From Acetobacter sicerae (lineage in GTDB: Bacteria > Pseudomonadota > Alphaproteobacteria > Acetobacterales > Acetobacteraceae), in the NCBI RefSeq assembly GCF_011516765.1, contig NZ_JAAABN010000008.1:62001-126000 (forward strand): a DNA stretch of 64,000 nucleotides, read 5' to 3'. Numbering within the stretch: position 1 is the stretch's first letter; each line of letters begins with the position of its first letter. Shown one piece after another: positions 34,370 through 42,569 of the stretch. The notes under the pieces are model-generated. The model was given only the letters and a program-made list of their open reading frames with translations. It was not told the DNA's origin and ran no database searches. Both the position numbers and the translations under genes were made by a program.

Positions 34370-37300
34370 ATGACTCTCCCCACCAGCGCCATCGATCTCG
34401 CCAACGCGCAGCAGAACGCGGCGTCTGATCCAAATGCGTCCGTGTTCGTGTCCGCTTCCGCAGGCAGCGGCAAGACCAAGCTGCTCATCGACCGCCTGCT
34501 GCGTCTGATGTTGCCACGTCAGAACCCGCATGACCCTGCCAGCCCGCTCATTCCCGGCACATGGCCGGGACGTATCCTCTGTCTGACGTTCACCAAGGCG
34601 GCCGCGGCTGAAATGGCGATCCGCCTCCAGCGCACGCTCGGTGAGTGGGTTACCCTGCCGGATGACAGACTGGATCAGGCGCTTGGCAGACTGAATGTTC
34701 CCACGTCGGCCCGTGCGGAAGCCCGCGCCCTGTTCGCCCGTGTGCTCGATCTGCCGGGCGGCATGCGGATCGGCACGATCCACGCTTTCTGTCAGTCGCT
34801 GCTGCGTCGTTTTCCACTGGAAGCCGCCACCAATCCGCATTTTACGCTGATGGAAGATACGGACGCCTCGCTGGCTCTGTCGGAAGCGACGGAGGCGGAA
34901 CTGGGACGTCTTCCTGCCAGTCTGGTCGAGCCGCTGGCGGCACAGATTTCACTCGTGGATCTGCTGGGTCTGCTGACTGAACTCCGTTTCAGTGGTCAGA
35001 GTCATGATGCGCTGGCGCTTGCGCGCACGGACAGGGAAACCTTGCGGAAGAAACTGCTCAGAGCGCTGGGCGTGAAGGCGGTTCCTGACGGGGATCCGGT
35101 TCTGGCGGCCTGCACGGACATTCCTGATGAGGATACGCTGCGCGAAGCACTGAAAACGATGCTGGAAACGGCTCCGGCGACAGCGCAAAAACGTGCCGCC
35201 GAGATGCTGGACTGGCTGTCGCATTATCCGCCAGAGCGGGCCGCGAACTGGTCCGCGTGGCAGGGATTTTTCCTGACCGGTAAAGGCGAGCTTCGCAAGA
35301 ACGCTGGCGCCAGCGAAAAATATGCTAAAAACTATACCTCAACGGTTGATCGGATTCAGGAAGAAGGCAGACGTATTCTTGCTGTCGAGGAAACACGCCG
35401 CGCCATTACTCTCGCCAATCTGACGCTTGCGCTTCTGCGTACGGCTGCTCCGGTTCTGGAAACCTACAGTACTGGCAAGGCGTTGCGCGGACAGGTGGAG
35501 TATGACGATCTCATTCTCCGCACGCTCGGGCTGCTCCGTGATCCCGGTGCGGCGTGGGTGCTTTACAAACTCGACGGTGGCATCGACCATCTTCTGCTTG
35601 ATGAGGTGCAGGACACCTCCCGCGAGCAGTGGCGGATTGCTGGTGATCTGACGGAAGAATTCTTCTCGGGCGTCGGTGCGCATGATGAAAATTCTGGACC
35701 GCGCACAGTCTTTGCCGTGGGCGATTACAAACAGTCGATCTATGGATTTCAGGGAGCTGACCCAGAAGCTTTCCGCGAATGGCGTCAGACTTTTGAAAAG
35801 CGTGCCCAGAGCGCCGAGGCGCTCTGGCGCGAACCCCAGCTGACCGTCTCGTTCCGCTCCACCACACCGGTTCTGTCTCTTGTCGATGCGGTCTTCAGTC
35901 ATCCGCTCGCTGCCCGCGGTGTTAGCGAGCCGGGTCAGGCGATGCCGCGTCATGAATCCGCTCGTCCGGGACAGGGTGGGCGTGTCGAACTCTGGCCTCT
36001 CGTACCGCGCGTCATTGAAGGCGAGGAGGATGCCGGGGAACCTGATCCATGGGCGGCAACCCGGAAAAATGTAGGACAGATTTCGCCACAGCAGCGCCTT
36101 GCGGACACGCTGGCCCGCTGGATCGCCGCGCAGTTGCTGCAACCTCCTGCTCCGGGAGAAACACAGCTGACGCCGGGCGATGTGCTGATTCTCGTGCCGC
36201 GCCGTTCCGCCTTCGTGCGGGCGTTGATCCGTGCGCTCAAGACCGCTGACGTGCCAGTGGCGACGCTTGTGCGGACCGGCCTTGCCGACCAGACGGTGGT
36301 GCAGGATCTGATGGCGTTGTGCGATGCGCTGCTTCTGCCCCAGGACAATCTGACGCTGGCCTGCGTGCTGACCTCGCCGCTCGGTGGCCTCAGCGATGAC
36401 AGTCTGATGGCGCTGGCCATGGATCGTGATGGCGAACCGCTCTGGACCGTCCTGCGGGAACGTCACGCCGAGCGTCCGGACTGGTCGGCGGCATGGAATT
36501 ATCTGTCGGCCCTGTTCCGCCGCGTGGATTATGCCTCGCCCTACACGCTGCTGTCCGAAGCGTTGGGTGTGCATGGCGGTCGCGCCCGTATCCTTGCGCG
36601 TCTTGGTCCGGAAGCTGCCGAGCCGATTGATGAGCTTCTTTCCGCCGCTCTTCGTTATGAGGAAAATCACGCGCATTCCCTGCAGGGTTTTCTACACTGG
36701 CTTCGTAACTCCAATGAAAGCGTCAAGCGGGAAGCGGAGGCAACGGGGAACGCCGTGCGTGTGATGACGGCGCATGGCTCCAAGGGATTGCAGGCGCGAC
36801 TGGTCATCCTGCCTGATACGATCGGGACACCTCGTTCCGACAGTCGGCTTCTCTGGCTTCCAGAGAAAGGGAGTAGTTCGAACCTGCCGGTATTCGTCCC
36901 GCGCACTGATACTGCAACAGATGTGACGAAAGCGGTACGTGAGAAACTTCGTGAGCAGGCAGCAGAAGAATATAACCGCCTGCTCTATGTCGCCCTGACC
37001 CGCGCCAGCGATCGGCTGATTGTCTGTGGTTGGGAGACAGGGCGCACGCTCAGTGATGAAAGCTGGTACGCACGTTGCGTAGATGGCTTCACTGCGGCTG
37101 AGGCGGTGTCTGAACCGTTTGATCTCGGATGGGAAGGATCACGACTGGTCCTGCAAGAAATTGCGACTGTCATGAAGACAGCGCATGCTGAAGCACCTTT
37201 GCCATCCCAGGCGCCTCTTCCAGCATGGGTCGGGCATGCGCCTGACTGGACGCCCATAGAGCCGCCTGTGGAATCCGCGCTCGCCCGTCCATTGTCTCCG

Positions 37301-37888
37301 AGCCGTCCTGATGACGCGCCCTTTGGTGAGCAGCCTTCGACCAGATCGCCACTGGATATTGCGGCACTTACTCCAAATGCGGCCCGTGAGGCGGCGTTCC
37401 GCCGTGGCACGCTTGTTCACGCACTGCTCCAGTTCCTGCCAGATCGACCGGAAGCAGACCGGACAGATATAGGTTATAACTGGCTGCTTCAGCCCGGTAA
37501 CCAGCTGGATGAACAGGAATCGGCCCGACTGGTCGCACGTGTCATTAAAGTGATGGAATCACCAGTGCTGGCACCGCTGTTTGCGGAGGGGAGTCGTGCG
37601 GAGCAGAGGCTGGCGGGCGTTGTCGGAGAAACTGTGATTGTCGGTCAGGTCGATCGTATGGTCGTGCTGCCGGATCGTGTGCTGGTCTGCGACTTCAAGA
37701 CCAATCGTCGTCCGCCTTCATCAGTGGAACGCACGCCGGTGATGTATCTGCGACAGATGGCGGCCTATCGCGCGTTGCTGCAATCGCTGTATCCGGGACG
37801 TGCCGTGGAGTGCTGTCTGGTGTGGACGGAGGTTCCGGCGGTCACTGTGTTGCCCGGGGATCTGCTGGAGGAATACAGACCGCGATGA
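34370..37888 (+). CDS. addA: AddA, helicase-nuclease subunit of AddAB
   Basis: 1172 aa UvrD-family helicase with C-terminal nuclease. Walker A VSASAGSGKTKLLIDRLL at about residues 27-44; motif Ia LCLTFTKAAAAEMAIR; motif II DHLLLDEVQDTSREQWRI near 410; motif III AVGDYKQSIYGFQGADPEAF; motif V VMTAHGSKGLQARLVILP; motif VI EEYNRLLYVALTRASDRL; nuclease motif VLVCDFKTNRRPP near 1105. Complete and apparently functional. Confidence 0.96.
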   Translation: MTLPTSAIDLANAQQNAASDPNASVFVSASAGSGKTKLLIDRLLRLMLPRQNPHDPASPLIPGTWPGRILCLTFTKAAAAEMAIRLQRTLGEWVTLPDDRLDQALGRLNVPTSARAEARALFARVLDLPGGMRIGTIHAFCQSLLRRFPLEAATNPHFTLMEDTDASLALSEATEAELGRLPASLVEPLAAQISLVDLLGLLTELRFSGQSHDALALARTDRETLRKKLLRALGVKAVPDGDPVLAACTDIPDEDTLREALKTMLETAPATAQKRAAEMLDWLSHYPPERAANWSAWQGFFLTGKGELRKNAGASEKYAKNYTSTVDRIQEEGRRILAVEETRRAITLANLTLALLRTAAPVLETYSTGKALRGQVEYDDLILRTLGLLRDPGAAWVLYKLDGGIDHLLLDEVQDTSREQWRIAGDLTEEFFSGVGAHDENSGPRTVFAVGDYKQSIYGFQGADPEAFREWRQTFEKRAQSAEALWREPQLTVSFRSTTPVLSLVDAVFSHPLAARGVSEPGQAMPRHESARPGQGGRVELWPLVPRVIEGEEDAGEPDPWAATRKNVGQISPQQRLADTLARWIAAQLLQPPAPGETQLTPGDVLILVPRRSAFVRALIRALKTADVPVATLVRTGLADQTVVQDLMALCDALLLPQDNLTLACVLTSPLGGLSDDSLMALAMDRDGEPLWTVLRERHAERPDWSAAWNYLSALFRRVDYASPYTLLSEALGVHGGRARILARLGPEAAEPIDELLSAALRYEENHAHSLQGFLHWLRNSNESVKREAEATGNAVRVMTAHGSKGLQARLVILPDTIGTPRSDSRLLWLPEKGSSSNLPVFVPRTDTATDVTKAVREKLREQAAEEYNRLLYVALTRASDRLIVCGWETGRTLSDESWYARCVDGFTAAEAVSEPFDLGWEGSRLVLQEIATVMKTAHAEAPLPSQAPLPAWVGHAPDWTPIEPPVESALARPLSPSRPDDAPFGEQPSTRSPLDIAALTPNAAREAAFRRGTLVHALLQFLPDRPEADRTDIGYNWLLQPGNQLDEQESARLVARVIKVMESPVLAPLFAEGSRAEQRLAGVVGETVIVGQVDRMVVLPDRVLVCDFKTNRRPPSSVERTPVMYLRQMAAYRALLQSLYPGRAVECCLVWTEVPAVTVLPGDLLEEYRPR

Positions 37889-38144
37889 CGGAAGTGTTCT
37901 GAAAATCTGTTTATTTAATTGAGGTTGTTGGGATTTTTTTTGGAAAAAGGAGCATCTCTTATAATCCTGAAATCTAAGCGGGACCAAAGGATCTGTGTCC
38001 CTTTGTAGGATATGGGGCAACGTCCCATAGAAAGAGTTCGCCGTTTCATTGATGTCTGCAGGATATATAAGTGTTTTTGGACTGTGAGACATGTGAGGTT
38101 TCTTGGGGAAGGAACCAAAAACGTCGTGTTACTTTCAGATGATT
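37889..38144. other. Spacer after addA, AT-rich
   Basis: About 255 bases, the left edge of an AT-rich patch reaching to about 40500. No gene, tRNA or integrase is seen. Several short minus-strand frames here have no ribosome site. Confidence 0.35.
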
Positions 38145-38846
38145 TTAGACGCGCTGCATTGTCCAGACCACGCGGCCGATGATGGTCATGGCATGGCCGT
38201 CAGGGGAGCCCAGACTCACCTGGTCAGCAGGGAAAGTTGCTGACTGATAGGCCGGATTATCGGACTGAACGAGAAAATCACCATTGGCTGTCCGGGAGAT
38301 TCTTTTTACGAACAGACCTCCGTGCATCACGACAGCATAGACACCCTCGATCCTTGTTGAAGGCTGGGTGTCTATCAGCAGACGATCACCGCTGTGGATG
38401 GTCGGAAGCATGGAATCGCCGTCAGCCGTGATCATGATCAGGCCGGAAGGTTGCAGGCCCAGTTCTTCCGTCAGAAAGGATCGCGGAAACTGTATGGGAT
38501 GTCCGACACTTTCCTCACAGGTCCGCCCAAAACCGGCGGAGGCTCTTGCATCGTAATAAACGACAGAAACGGAAGAGGAGAGTTTGGTCTCTCCCGTCCA
38601 GAGCCATTCGACCGAGACATCAAGTTCTCTGGCCATTTCATCAATTTTTGAAGGTTTCCAGTCTGCGCCGGGCTTCTGATACTTCCCGATCATGGACTCG
38701 GAAATGCCTGTAGCGAGATGCAGTTGTCGTGCGGAGCCGTAACGCTGGATGGCCTGCGTGAGTCTTCCTTCGCGGGTTGAAAGGTCAGGAGCTTCTTTCA
38801 GGGAAGGACCACGACGACGACTGGAGATTTTCTTTTCTTCGGCCAT
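38145..38846 (-). CDS. Phage-type CI/LexA-like repressor with S24 self-cleaving peptidase domain
   Basis: 233 aa from the ATG at 38846. N-terminal helix-turn-helix (REGRLTQAIQRYGSARQLHLATGISESMIGKY, about 25-57) and a C-terminal S24 peptidase domain: candidate Ala-Gly cleavage site in ARASAGFG, nucleophile Ser in ADGDSMLPTI, and general-base Lys in HGGLFVKRIS. All residues needed for RecA-stimulated self-cleavage appear to be kept, so it should respond to DNA damage as CI and LexA do. It resembles prophage repressors, but no phage structural genes are nearby. Divergent from two small genes across a palindromic operator. Confidence 0.85.
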   Translation of the reverse strand: MAEEKKISSRRRGPSLKEAPDLSTREGRLTQAIQRYGSARQLHLATGISESMIGKYQKPGADWKPSKIDEMARELDVSVEWLWTGETKLSSSVSVVYYDARASAGFGRTCEESVGHPIQFPRSFLTEELGLQPSGLIMITADGDSMLPTIHSGDRLLIDTQPSTRIEGVYAVVMHGGLFVKRISRTANGDFLVQSDNPAYQSATFPADQVSLGSPDGHAMTIIGRVVWTMQRV

Positions 38847-38918
38847 TACGGGGTGTGAGTTTGTTCTGAGAAGGTGTCTATATAATAACACTCCCCAAAA
38901 GAGGTTTTTCGCTTGCTT

Positions 38919-38940
38919 ATATGAGTTGAATGGCTCATAT
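38919..38940. promoter_or_regulatory. Palindromic operator candidate for the S24 repressor
   Basis: ATATGAG (38919-38925) and CTCATAT (38934-38940) are perfect inverted arms 8 bases apart, in the divergent region between the repressor and the gene at 39025. A TATAAT at 38880 lies close by. Size and placement fit a CI-type dimer site controlling both directions. Confidence 0.55.
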
Positions 38941-39024
38941 TTCTCTCCGAAAGGGCGGTTGGAAAATCGTTAAAAACTCACAAAAGACTAGAAGCGGCAA
39001 AAATCCTTACTCAATGGATGATGT

Positions 39025-39330
39025 ATGTCACAGATCGATCGTAAAAAACAAGTCCATTCGCGGTCATATGATGGGCCAAATCCTATTCGTATGAGCGATC
39101 GGGACTGGAATATCATGATTTCGGCTCTCTCTGATGACCAGAAGGAAGTGCTGAATATGCTGCGGCAGCGGGCGCAGTGCTGCACGCAGATGGCTGTTTC
39201 CGGGACGCATGCTACCGCTGTGACGCTGGAAGTTGCGGAAACGGCCATGGAAGCCCTGTTACAGAAATTGGCGGAAATGGAAGTGAGTTTTCCATTGAAT
39301 GGATTTCCTCTCTCAGGGAGTTATGCGTGA
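39025..39330 (+). CDS. Small protein, unknown function, divergent from the repressor
   Basis: 101 aa, helical and charged, no membrane segment (SDRDWNIMISALSDDQKEVLNMLRQRAQCC, TAVTLEVAETAMEALLQKLAEM). Its position opposite a CI-like repressor is that of a Cro-type or early gene, but I see no clear helix-turn-helix. Its TGA overlaps the next start as TGATG, so the two are coupled. Confidence 0.6.
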   Translation: MSQIDRKKQVHSRSYDGPNPIRMSDRDWNIMISALSDDQKEVLNMLRQRAQCCTQMAVSGTHATAVTLEVAETAMEALLQKLAEMEVSFPLNGFPLSGSYA

Positions 39331-39599
39331 TGGTCAGGAAATTTGAGGCCGAGCGGGCGGAAGATCTGGGGAAGGCCGCCAGGGCGCTGTACGCAAAGGG
39401 GAAGAGTATTCGTGCGATTTCAGAGCAGATCGGGGCGTCGCGATCCTATGTTCATCGGATCCTGATGCGTGCACGGGCAGAACATCTCGCCGCCATGGTC
39501 AGCCAGCGTCGTATTGCTCAGGGTAATGATCCCCTCCCTCCGGGAAACATTATCAGCATGGGAGCCATAAGTTTGCATAACAGAAGGTATATTCATTGA
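39330..39599 (+). CDS. Small helix-turn-helix DNA-binding protein
   Basis: 89 aa from the ATG at 39330; a GTG at 39327 has slightly better spacing from AGGGAG. ARALYAKGKSIRAISEQIGASRSYVHRILMRARAEHL (about residues 14-50) is a resolvase/sigma-region-4-like helix-turn-helix, so it is probably a DNA-binding regulator or the binding domain of a lost recombinase. Coupled to the preceding gene and controlled, by position, by the S24 repressor. Confidence 0.65.
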   Translation: MVRKFEAERAEDLGKAARALYAKGKSIRAISEQIGASRSYVHRILMRARAEHLAAMVSQRRIAQGNDPLPPGNIISMGAISLHNRRYIH

Positions 39600-40064
39600 A
39601 TAATCTGTGGCGTGGATGTGTATATCGTTTGAAGCTGGTGGGTGATTTTTCATGAGTGGTATTTGTGGGATGAATAAAATACATTTTCTGTATTGATGTT
39701 CAGAAAGATGTTTCCTGAAATTATTCAGGATATTTTTAAATAATTTCGCAAATCCATATAAAATTTCAGATGGTATAACAGGACAGACGGCAGTATACGA
39801 TCTTATTGGAATAACTGCTGTTACAGCGGCTCCCTTTATTGCCGCAACCGCTGCGGGAGCAGGGCTGCTGCCGGAACGGCTCTCGTGACAGACGCGAGTT
39901 CCCTTGCAAAATGGGCATTCCTCCCACCACCATCTCCGGGACAGGAAAAAAACGAATATAGAAATTCTGTAACCAGTCAGGGATAGAGTTTTGGCTCCTG
40001 CGTGTCGTAGTATATGTGGGAACCAATCTCTATTTTTTTAAAAGAGTAATTTTTCTATTGGAGT
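39600..40064. other. AT-rich spacer, possible gene debris
   Basis: About 465 bases. On the plus strand a frame from 39697 to 39891 without a start codon encodes a hydrophobic Ala/Thr-rich tail (LIGITAVTAAPFIAATAAGA) and may be a fragment of a lost gene. A minus-strand 86-codon frame over the same bases looks spurious. Nothing else is seen. Confidence 0.35.
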
Positions 40065-40424
40065 ATGTGTGTGTTGAGTAAAATAGAAAAATATTCTCTA
40101 TATCTGTTCATTGTTTCTGAAGTGATTCTTGTCATGAGTATAATGACTTACGAGGATTTCCAGAAACAGGACAGATTTTTGTTTTCCGCAATGGCGCTGG
40201 TTTTTCTGATATTCCCGTTCGGCATTCTGAAAGCGGACAGGCGGTTTAAATTGTTCTTTGTTGTGGGCGTGTTCTATTCTTTCTTTATGTCGGCAGGGTT
40301 TTTCTTCCTGAAGATGAGCCTGATAACGCCGCTTTCTTATCTTGATATATCAAGGTGTTTATTAGTTGCGCTATTTTTCGTTCTTCTGTTTTTTATTGCA
40401 AAATTCAAGAAATCCCAAATGTGA
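40065..40424 (+). CDS. Small four-helix membrane protein, unknown function
   Basis: 119 aa with four hydrophobic segments: about residues 10-28 (LYLFIVSEVILVMSIM), 40-56 (FSAMALVFLIFPFGIL), 63-82 (LFFVVGVFYSFFMSAGFFFL) and 94-112 (LLVALFFVLLFFIA). A TTGGAGT precedes the ATG. Codon use is AT-rich, unlike the flanking genes, suggesting recent acquisition. No family recognised. Confidence 0.6.
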   Translation: MCVLSKIEKYSLYLFIVSEVILVMSIMTYEDFQKQDRFLFSAMALVFLIFPFGILKADRRFKLFFVVGVFYSFFMSAGFFFLKMSLITPLSYLDISRCLLVALFFVLLFFIAKFKKSQM

Positions 40425-40484
40425 AATAGACAAATTGTCGGGAAATAATCATTCCGTATTTTCTGACGCCTCGTTCTCGCAAAA

Positions 40485-40511
40485 AGAAGGGCCTGAAAAA
40501 TAATCAGGCCC
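40485..40511 (-). terminator. Rho-independent terminator of the carboxymuconolactone-decarboxylase-like gene
   Basis: GGGCCTGA (40489-40496) and TCAGGCCC (40504-40511) form an 8-bp stem; read on the minus strand it is followed by TTCTTTTTGC. Confidence 0.8.
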
Positions 40512-40528
40512 ATAATGCCGACCAGAAA

Positions 40529-40885
40529 TCAGCCGCCTGCTTTTTTCGCAGCGTCGAACGCATCCATGATGCGCGTCGAATAAACCAGCGCCGCGCCCGC
40601 ATTCAGGGCAATGGCGACGCTCAGCGCCTCGCCGATCTCCTCGCGTGTCGCTCCAGCCTTTACGGCTTCCGCAGCATGAATGGTGATGCAGCCATCGCAG
40701 CGGGTCGTGGCGGCGACAGCAAGCGCAATCAGTTCCCGCGTCTTGGCGTCCAGATGGCCGCTCTTCGCGCTGGCGCTGTTCAGGGCAAGAATGCTTGAGA
40801 CAGTGTCCGGCGCGACAGAGCTATAAGCGCCGATGGCCTTGCCCAGATGTTCGCGCCGTTCATTCCAGTCGCTCCAGTCTGTCAT
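40529..40885 (-). CDS. Carboxymuconolactone decarboxylase/AhpD-like protein
   Basis: 118 aa helical protein with the redox motif CDGCITIH (Cys-x2-Cys-x3-His), preceded by ELIALAVAATTR and followed by HAAEAVKAGATREEIGEAL. This is the AhpD-like branch of the family, whose members reduce peroxiredoxin partners or act as small antioxidant enzymes. No peroxiredoxin gene lies next to it. Divergent from zapE. Confidence 0.88.
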   Translation of the reverse strand: MTDWSDWNERREHLGKAIGAYSSVAPDTVSSILALNSASAKSGHLDAKTRELIALAVAATTRCDGCITIHAAEAVKAGATREEIGEALSVAIALNAGAALVYSTRIMDAFDAAKKAGG

Positions 40886-41040
40886 ATCCTGAATTCCTCT
40901 GCTTGGGATGAAAGTGCCTCACGATAGGACGATGTCCGTGCGCCGCCTCTTCACCACCGCGTGAGTATGGTGTCACGAGCGAGTGTGGCCTATTGCCACT
41001 CTCTTGCTGGTCACAGCAGGCATCGCTATCGGCAGAAGCT

Positions 41041-42279
41041 ATGGATACCATGAACAGACAGCCCCTTTCCGCCCAGTCCCGGACTTCTGGCCAGCCTCAG
41101 GCATCAGGTCCATTCGCGCTGTATGAAGAGCGTGTCGCCAGCGGCACCCTGCGGCGTGACCCGGATCAGGAACGAGTCGCCAGACGCCTCGATCGTCTTT
41201 GGGTCGAACTGGAGGCTTATCGCCCCGCTCCGGTCAAACCGCCGGAAGAGCGCAAAGGCCTGTTGTCGAAGCTCGTCAGCAAACTGCCTGAACTGCTGAA
41301 CCGGACGGACGAACGTGTCGATGACGGTATTCCGCGTGGGGTGTACATCGTGGGTCGTGTCGGTCGCGGCAAGACCATGCTGATGGATCTGTTCTTTTCC
41401 TGCGTCACGATCGAGAAGAAGCAGCGCATCCACTTTCTGACCTTCATGCAGGAAGTGCATCAGCGGCTCCGGGCGCTCAAGGAAGCCAATCCGGGGATGA
41501 GCGATCCGATCCCTCCTTTGGCCCGGACAATCGCCCAGGACGCGACGCTTCTCTGCTTTGACGAGTTTCAGATCAACGACATCGCCGACGCCATGATTCT
41601 GGGGCGTCTTTTCGAGGCGCTTTTTGCGGCGAAGGTCATCATCGTCGCCACATCGAATACCGTGCCCGGTGATCTGTTCCAGAATCGGCCCGGTGCGGAT
41701 GCCTTCAAGCCATTCATCGCTATCATCAAGCGCCATCTGGACACTGAAGTGCTGGATTCGGAAACCGATTACCGCCGTGGACGCGATCAGGACGACACAA
41801 CATGGATCGTTCCGGCCGATGAGACGGCCAGACGGCGTCTCGACAAGATCGTGGCGCGTTATGGCGAAGGCCATCCGGTGGAAAAGGTGACGCTGGAATT
41901 CAGTGGCCGGTCCCTGCCGGTCGATCATGCACAGGGGCCGGTTGCCCGTTTCGATTTCACTTCTCTGTGTAGCAGACCGCTGGGACCAAATGATTATTTG
42001 GCCATCGCCAGGAAATTTCCCGTTATTGTGATGGACGACATTCCATCGCTCGGACCCGACGATGCGAACGTCGCCAGACGCTTCATCACATTGATTGACG
42101 CCTTGTACGACAACGGCAATTTGCTGTTCGTCTCTGCCGACGACTCCCCGGATAACCTCTTCCCGTCAGGGGAGGGCGCGGACGCATTTGCCCGCACGGC
42201 GTCCCGTCTCATGGAAATGAGCAGCGAGAGCTGGCTGGCCCGCGCCCATGGTCCGGGGGGAGTCCTCTCCAGACCGTGA
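41041..42279 (+). CDS. zapE: ZapE (AFG1-like) ATPase
   Basis: 412 aa from the ATG at 41041 (ATG at 41050 also possible). Walker A GRVGRGKTMLMDLFF at about residue 103, Walker B LLCFDEFQINDI, then VATSNTVPGDLF and LPVDHAQGPVARFDF, all typical of the AFG1/ZapE family. In E. coli ZapE destabilises Z-rings under stress. It lies upstream of odhA, as is frequent in Alphaproteobacteria. Confidence 0.92.
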   Translation: MDTMNRQPLSAQSRTSGQPQASGPFALYEERVASGTLRRDPDQERVARRLDRLWVELEAYRPAPVKPPEERKGLLSKLVSKLPELLNRTDERVDDGIPRGVYIVGRVGRGKTMLMDLFFSCVTIEKKQRIHFLTFMQEVHQRLRALKEANPGMSDPIPPLARTIAQDATLLCFDEFQINDIADAMILGRLFEALFAAKVIIVATSNTVPGDLFQNRPGADAFKPFIAIIKRHLDTEVLDSETDYRRGRDQDDTTWIVPADETARRRLDKIVARYGEGHPVEKVTLEFSGRSLPVDHAQGPVARFDFTSLCSRPLGPNDYLAIARKFPVIVMDDIPSLGPDDANVARRFITLIDALYDNGNLLFVSADDSPDNLFPSGEGADAFARTASRLMEMSSESWLARAHGPGGVLSRP

Positions 42280-42390
42280 CAGCCCGACGGCTTGTCGTGT
42301 CTTTTTCGGCGGTCTAGCAAATTTCGCAGTAACCCGGCCGGGACCGGGTATGGCCGGGTCACCCGGTCGTGGAATGGAGACACGCAGATC

Positions 42391-42567
42391 ATGGATATGT
42401 TTGCAGAGACGCAGCCATCCCGTCTGAAGTCGCTTTCCTGCGGTCAGGTGACCAGTTCTTCAGCTTTGGACGTAACAGTCATGTCGAAACGGCCTATCGA
42501 CCGGCTTGGGGAGGTGACACACAGACTCACCTCCACGAGCTTGAGAAGAAACACAGGAGCGTTCTGA
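42391..42567 (+). CDS. Possible 58-codon upstream frame before odhA
   Basis: ATG at 42391 follows GGAGAC at about 10 nt; the frame ends 2 nt before the odhA ATG. The product (MDMFAETQPSRLKSLSCG...) is Ser/Thr/Arg-rich with no known family. The tight junction would allow coupling to odhA, but it may be chance. Confidence 0.3.
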   Translation: MDMFAETQPSRLKSLSCGQVTSSSALDVTVMSKRPIDRLGEVTHRLTSTSLRRNTGAF

Positions 42568-42569
42568 AA

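Noticed and set aside
35339-36676. 445-codon minus-strand open frame inside addA
   Set aside because: It lies wholly antisense to a clear UvrD-type helicase; the product is Arg/His/Gln-rich with no motifs, as expected of a GC-rich shadow frame.
39766-40026. 86-codon minus-strand frame in the AT-rich patch
   Set aside because: No ribosome site and random-looking product; the opposite strand has a more protein-like frame, itself only a fragment.
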